NCBI RefSeq assembly: GCF_016859285.1
Contig: NC_053415.1
Coordinates: 9,720,501 to 9,784,500, forward strand
Length of the DNA stretch: 64,000 nt
Source: Xiphias gladius
Taxonomy: Eukaryota; Chordata; Actinopteri; Istiophoriformes; Xiphiidae
Direction of reading: 5' to 3'
Part shown: one piece after another, positions 54,611 to 64,000 of the stretch
Position numbering within the stretch: the stretch's first letter is position 1
How the letters are laid out: each line of letters begins with the position of its first letter
Translations under genes and position numbers: made by a program
The notes under the pieces: generated by a model
The model's input: only the letters and a program-made list of their open reading frames with translations
The model's database searches: none
What the model was told of the DNA's origin: nothing

Positions 54611-55299
54611 AATGGAGACTCCAGAGATGGGAAAGAGAGAGGCTTGAAGTCCAGGTCAGGCACTGATGCTGACTTTGAACGCATGAGGACATTTGATCTG
54701 CTGCCAGGACCGCTGTTTACTACCTCATAGCACTTCTACCGTCTATCCCACACACAGAAAGGGAAATGTTAAAAGTATTTGTGGCTTCAGGGGGAGTTGC
54801 GTACTGGAAGTATTTCTTGGCGAACAACAGTTGGGCGTAGCGCATTTGCACAGCACCTGGTGGGCCTGTCGTCGGCTTTGCTACAGTTGTGCCTGCACAG
54901 ATAAAACCAAAGCCTGGGCTCAGCGATTATGTCCAGCAACTCCTGCTGCACCAAGAGCCGCTGCACAGAAGTGCAGGAAGGACGGATGAACTGTTGTTTC
55001 CCAAGAACTAGTTCCAACATGCAACTCGGGCTCAAAATACAAACACTGTGTTGTTGTTTTTTTTCTTTTTTTCCTCTCTGTCTACATCTATATCAGTTCC
55101 CTGATATTAATATATCAGTGTCTTGCGGGCCTGAGACTGATGAGCCAGACAAGCTGAAACAGGACAGACACGGTCTAACAATAGAAAAAGAAAGGCTTCA
55201 TCTACCCAGCTGAGCACACAGTCAATTACACACTAACACTCCAAGGGCTACAATGGGAAGACATTGCCAGGCTTTGTTGCGGTGTCCAACAACGGCAGG

Positions 55300-58940
<3,641 letters not shown>

Positions 58941-59390
58941 TTCAGGAGGCGTCTCCGGACCCCGGCCCCATCCCTTCATGCCCTCACTGAGCCTGGCTAG
59001 CCCGCGCCTGCACACCCCCGACCCCCTCCAGAGGCTCAGAGACTGACGCCGGAGCTTCGGATCCAGCAGATCTCAGAGAGCAAAGCTTCCCTGTCCACCG
59101 CCTCCATTAGCCCCCTCCTACGGACATGTCCCTACCCTTGATCAGCATTTACAGTGTTGCAGCCTGTGGTACTGACAACTTTTCTATGGACAGTCTAAAA
59201 CCACGCTGGCTGGAGAACGTGTGCATCATTACTCACTTGGCACCTGTCTGTGTGAAGGTGTGAGACTGTTGATGTGAGACTGTGTGCGGCCAGTGATTCC
59301 TGCTGACAATGTGCCATATCTGTCTGTTTCAGTATTCGTCTGTGTTGTGTGAGAAGAATCTTTTTTCAAATAAATGTCGAGCATTTAGGG
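58941..59390 (+). other. serp2: serp2 3' UTR
   Basis: Sequence after the serp2 stop codon, with AATAAA at 59369-59374. The transcript probably ends at about 59390, roughly 190 bases from the nearest minus-strand poly(A) signal of tsc22d1. Confidence 0.7.
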
Positions 59391-59576
59391 AGCACCCGGT
59401 TTTACTTCTGCTTTTGTAGACTCCCAATTAGCAGTGCACCCACTCCCGCCCACGCTATGCGCTGAAGTGTGATGAAGGTTTGACTCTCCAACAGTGCGGT
59501 GGAAATACTGTGTGGTTTTGAATGCCTTTACTACGGTGTGCAAAATAACAGCAGCAACCAAGAAAAGTGCCAATTA

Positions 59577-62032
59577 TTTATTTTAACAACCTTAAAAAAA
59601 ATATTGTGTATATATAGGTATCTTCAACAGGGATATAAAAGCTCTCAGATGACCGTGTACTGAATCGAATATCAATGAAAGGGGACATGGGAACCATAAA
59701 GAAACAGATGAGTGCACAAGCACAGGATGGGCAGATGTCTGTCATCTTTACATTAGCAGCTCTAAGGTGGACACATGTCTGCAGAAGAAAGTGATTATGT
59801 TGCACCATGTGTTGTGGTTGGGATAAAACAAGTTGTCCTCTGAACTCCAGAGGAATTCCTTTAAAAAAACAAAAAAACAAAAAAGCATTTCCATTTATTA
59901 TTGGAAATCTCATTCTTTAGATATGTTGGATCGTATGCTTGCCCTGTAGATATTTTTTGCCTGTGAAGTTGACCTGCTTTGCACTGACTAAAATGCTAGT
60001 TAATGCTAGTTTAACAACTGGAATTAATTGGACGTGCAAAATTTGAATACTGCCTGAATTTTATATAAATTGTGCCAAATTACTTAGGAATTTGGAATTA
60101 GGAATTTCTAATGAAGCATTAGCAATTGTTTTTGGATGAATCTTGAATAAATCTTCATGAAGGCAGAAAGAGTAGCCTCGTGGCAGCTTCAATACATAAA
60201 CCACTTGGCTATGTCTTTTACCCACACTGCTCGGCAACGTCGCAGGCAGCCATTAACCTTGATTAAATAACATCCTGAAGAAGAGAGGAATCCAGCTGTA
60301 GACCTACTCAGCGTATACAAAATAGGAAGCAGCAGGACTCTGCATGTGACTGGACTGGACTCTCAGAAAAATAAAAAACCTGTCAGCATTCAGAGGCCCG
60401 GTACACATTTACATGATCACATCAACTGGACAGGAAAAATTAGAGATAGTGAGCAGGAGGTTATTCTTCCTTAAGCATGTTTATTGAAAGTTGTGAAGTG
60501 CAGCTGTCAAGTGCAATTGTGGTATGTATGTTACAATATCTTATCCGGTCTTTGCGGAAACATGCACAGAACATGAGCATACAACTGATACACAGAATGA
60601 AAAAGAAACATTTTTTCCAGAGTTTGTATTTGTTTTTTTGTTTTGTTAGGTTTTTTTTTTTTTTTTTGGTTTTTTTTTTAAATGTTGAGTTTTAGGATAG
60701 TTCATCCAGAAGTACTTCACTGTCAAAACTTTAAAAAACAACAAAAAAAAAAATCATAAAGGTGCAATTGTCCAGAAAGAAAAAGAGCCGAGTGAAAATG
60801 GTTTTACAGTCAGAGTTTAAGTTGCTGTAAAGGATATGGACAGCATTGTTGGCTGTGTGTTGTCAGTTAAATAACCTAAACTCCGTTCGATCCACAATCG
60901 TGAAAATACAGCATTAAAAATAGACAACACAGACTGGGCAAGACTAGCACGTCCCTCACTTACCCGCTTCAATCTGTGTGACCTACATAGCATCTGTTAT
61001 TTTTCTCCTTCTCCTCACTATTTTACATGGTACTTACACTATACAGAAATATACATCATCATCGTCGTCGTCTTCCGCCCATCAAACTTTTAGGAAAAAA
61101 GAAAATGCAGCTTAGCCCGATATCTCAACCCTGTCAAATAAGGTTTAAGTTACATGCCACTGCAGGGTTGAGAAAACAGCAATAATGAGCTTTGTCAAGG
61201 GCAAAATGAGAAGCTTGAAAGTGAAATACTGAAAATAGAATATCGTCATCTCCATAAGAAACCATGTTTTGTTCATCCCACCAACCCACAGTTGAAGTAA
61301 CATCATCAATGCTGCCAAGTGTTGTTCAAAATAGCCTCCCACTCCATTCCCCAACCCTCCCCTGACTCCCCCATTCCAGATGGGGACTTTGTCATGATAA
61401 TAATTGCTAACATTCTTCATTTGTCACTCTGAGAAGGTTTTCTCTCTCTCCCTCTCAGATCTCTCAACTTGTAACTTTAGGATCTAGCTGTGAGAGAGAA
61501 CCACTTTTATTTACATCATTCAGCAAAAAAGGTAACAACCAATACAGTCCTCCACCTCCTGTTCCTCCTGCACCTCCATCTCCGTCATCAGTAAAATCGA
61601 CATCACTTAAAATCCAGACACAGGCACAGTGATTTTTTTTTTTTTTTTAATCTATAGTTAAGTATAATGTCGCCACTGATAAGCTGTTTTGTTTCTCTTG
61701 GTAAGACATTCTAGTTAATATATCCAAGGGTTATTTGGCAAATGTTCAATGTTTCATCCTCCTTCCTCTGAAAGATGCCCCCCAAAAAACAAACAAACAA
61801 ACAAACAAAAAATAAAAATAAAAAAAAACAGGATTTCAAGATTGTCACCCTCTGCTGTGCTGTAAAAGCACAGCACCGCTCGTCCCGCTGGCTGCATCCT
61901 TCTGAGAGATAAATATGTGCAAATTCTTGTCTTAACAGCGCAACCTCCTGCTGTAGAAGGCAAGGTTTGGCTCTGCTGCTGTAGCAGAACTCAAAAAACT
62001 GTCAGTCAGTCTGTCTGTCTGTGTAGACGGGG
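59577..62032 (-). other. tsc22d1: tsc22d1 3' UTR (extent uncertain)
   Basis: Sequence after the tsc22d1 stop on the minus strand. Minus-strand AATAAA signals lie at 60480-60485 and 59577-59582, giving UTRs of about 1.5 or 2.4 kb. Long T/A runs occur at 60650-60680 and 61630-61650. Open frames in this stretch are short and without motif. Confidence 0.5.
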
Positions 62033-64000
62033 CTACGCCGAGGGGCCAGAGCTGTGCGAGGCGGGCTGTGCAAGGGTGGTGGTGCTTGGGGGTCCCGGTG
62101 TAGCAGCTGTCGGAGGGGCAGGCGGGGAGCCAGTCTGAACTTGGGCCTGGAACTGGGCCATTTGTTCCGGGCTCGCCAGTGTCTTCAGTAGGGTGTTCTC
62201 CTGCTCCAACTGGGAGTTGCGCTCGATCAGCTCCTTGATCTGTTCCTTTAGAACTTCCACCTCCTCACGCACTGCGTACATCAGGTGACTCTTCACCAGG
62301 TCCTGAGACAGACAGAGATACGATTGGAATCCATCAATGAAATTACATCAATTAAAGGTCAGACACTAACCTGGGGTTTTTCAACCTCATGTAATCTGTG
62401 GCCCAATTTTAATACCCCAGATTTTTCATGATGCTAGAAATTAGATTACAAATACTATCAGAAATAAATAAAAAACCCCACCAAAACAAATGCTAGAAAT
62501 ATCCCGGGATCCCATCTGCAAATCACGTGAGCCTATGTCAACTTCCTTGCACAAAAGGTAGGGAAATGGCACCAAAATGATATTGAACTAGACATTAATT
62601 ACTATTCATTCTACTGTAAAGGGGTTAAAACCTTTTCTCTCAAAAGCGTGAGCCTTTGAGAAACTTTTTTTTTTAAAGTGTGGTCATAAAAGGAGTTCAC
62701 ATATAATATCAAAATTATGTTCTTCAAAATGTGTGTGGCAATAAACTGGTCATTACTTCAAGCAGTTCACTAAAAGTTTGTTTGCTCTTTAACCCAGTCC
62801 ATATGAATGTTACTAAAGAAAAGGGTTAATCAAAATATTAAAGTGTTTAACTGAAGTAACTGAAGCAGCAGCTAGTCACTGAGTCATACAGCAGGTAAAA
62901 GCCATGTAAGAGAATACATGCAATTTTGTTTGTTATTTGAATGATAAACAGAGCGATTCCAATATCGTCAGTACTGGAATGTGTTATGTAAAAATCCATG
63001 TGTTGAAATGCCTCACAATAAACTGAACATACTGCGAAAAAAGAACCATAAATTATATGTAAAAAATGTTTGTGACCTGAAACTAAACATGCTTTATGAC
63101 ATAAGTAGAGAGACAGACCTTTAGAGAGGGAGGCTTTATCAAACATAATGCAGTGATAATACAATAAAAGATGATGGAGGGAAAACGTGAGTGAGAATAT
63201 TCCCAGGATGCTACGTCATTAACCCCGCCCATACCATAGTGTCAGCCATTCAGAGGCCGAGATATTTATAACCAGGCGTGCGAGCCTTCCAGTTTGCCTA
63301 GCAACAGGGCCGACAGCAACGACAACAGAGAGAGTGAAACCAAAGGAGGAAAATGCCGTTTGATTTTCTATAAAGTGCTGAACTACGAGACTTAATTTTA
63401 TAATAGTGAGGCAATACATTTATTGTACTGATTTAAAAAAAAAAAAGAAATAATAAAAAAAAAACCCAAACCAAACATAAAAATATTTAAAACGTCCGCT
63501 AGATACAGCGAGTGGTTTGACTTGATTGCCGTTATTTTATTGAGGACGCTAAATTTAACCCAGCTACTTTCACATTAGCATAAACAGCATTTTGATCCTA
63601 TCATAACTTACACGGTTTATTCACAAGTGACCACCTCAGCACAATGCCAAGTAACATTCATTTTACTCCACAACAATAAACAAAAGCATATTTTATTGTT
63701 TTGTTGCCAAAGATTTAAATGAAAACATACACCACTGTCCGTGTCCTGCACATTTATACTACGCTAAAACTACGCAGATAAACAAAGCCCATATATCGGA
63801 ATGTAATAAACTACTTCATCAGAATAAGTAACCTACCCCTGAATATTTTTCCTAATAGAGTCGTATCGTTCAAAACCCCCATTCCGTTGTTTCATATGGA
63901 TTAAAAGACATTTCGGTAGTCAACATTTTCCACAGTGTAAAGAGAGAAACAAGTTGAAACTCACCATTGCTTGTTCGATCTTGTTGTCTATGGCCACAAC
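62033..64000 (-). CDS. tsc22d1: tsc22d1 (TSC22 domain family protein 1), last two exons, 5'-partial
   Basis: TSC22D1 is a TGF-beta-responsive leucine-zipper regulator that dimerises through the conserved TSC box and zipper. On the minus strand, 64000-63965 encodes [12 protein letters not shown] and is followed by GTGAGT; the acceptor CAG before 62302 opens the last exon [20 protein letters not shown], continuing as [20 protein letters not shown], the leucine zipper, and a Pro/Thr/Ala-rich tail ending in SSGPSA and TAG at 62033-62035. The 89 last-exon residues resemble the vertebrate TSC22D1 C-terminus and fit it better than GILZ/TSC22D3 or D2. The exons that distinguish long and short isoforms are outside the window. 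Confidence 0.93.
63212..63305 (+). promoter_or_regulatory. promoter-like cluster inside the last tsc22d1 intron
   Basis: A CRE-like TACGTCAT (63212-63219), a GC box CCCCGCCC (63223-63230), a TATA-like TATTTATA (63263-63270) and TTTGCCTAGCAAC (63293-63305), resembling an RFX X-box, occur within 95 bp in the order of a plus-strand promoter. GTTATAAATATC also reads as a TATA box on the minus strand. No clear open frame follows on the plus strand. Confidence 0.4.

Larger units (their letters stand above)
50684..55200. other. intergenic upstream of serp2
   Basis: Contains the dispersed repeat at 51800, the hairpin at 52297 and the CA array at 54524. No open frame has recognisable protein features. 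Confidence 0.5.

Overview
The window is nuclear DNA of a ray-finned fish, probably a percomorph-like teleost; the species cannot be read from it. The evidence is vertebrate intron-exon genes with GT-AG introns, CpG-rich promoters, very abundant (CA)n/(GT)n microsatellites, and fish-typical dispersed repeats (a V-SINE-like element, an L2-like LINE fragment, a Tc1/mariner remnant). No prokaryotic, viral or CRISPR-like locus was seen.

Four conserved protein genes were reconstructed by joining exons in frame. (1) als2 (alsin), + strand, 168-18016, lacks its 5' part: 29 exons encode the last about 1161 residues, namely the C-terminal RCC1 repeats, DH, PH, MORN and VPS9 domains. (2) tpt1 (TCTP), + strand, 23715-29182, is complete: 6 exons, 170 residues, with a CRE, a TATA-like box and a 5'TOP-like start. 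(3) serp2 (RAMP4-like tail-anchored ER protein), + strand, 56574-58940, is complete: 3 exons, 65 residues. (4) tsc22d1, - strand, has its last coding exon at 62033-62302 and part of the previous exon at 63965-64000; the rest lies beyond the window. serp2 and tsc22d1 converge tail to tail. In human, SERP2, TSC22D1 and TPT1 all lie in 13q14 while ALS2 is on 2q33, so the als2-tpt1 junction is where this locus differs from mammals.

Between tpt1 and serp2 lie about 27 kb with no gene I recognise. This stretch holds an intact-looking tRNA-Ala(TGC) and a decayed second copy, a 1.77-kb (CA)n array carrying 19 copies of one linked double variant, a cluster of (GT)n arrays, an internally deleted LINE, a deleted Tc1-type transposon, a perfect 17-bp hairpin and an 18-bp E-box palindrome. 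Minus-strand open frames at 31.0-35.5 kb carry some splice-like signals but could not be joined into a gene.

The four proteins do not form one pathway: alsin is an endosomal Rab5/Rac exchange factor, TCTP a cytosolic growth and survival factor, SERP2 an ER translocon-associated protein, and TSC22D1 a leucine-zipper transcriptional regulator. I found no convincing new biological system. The best leads are microsatellites at als2 splice sites, the structured CA array, and a promoter-like cluster inside the last tsc22d1 intron.
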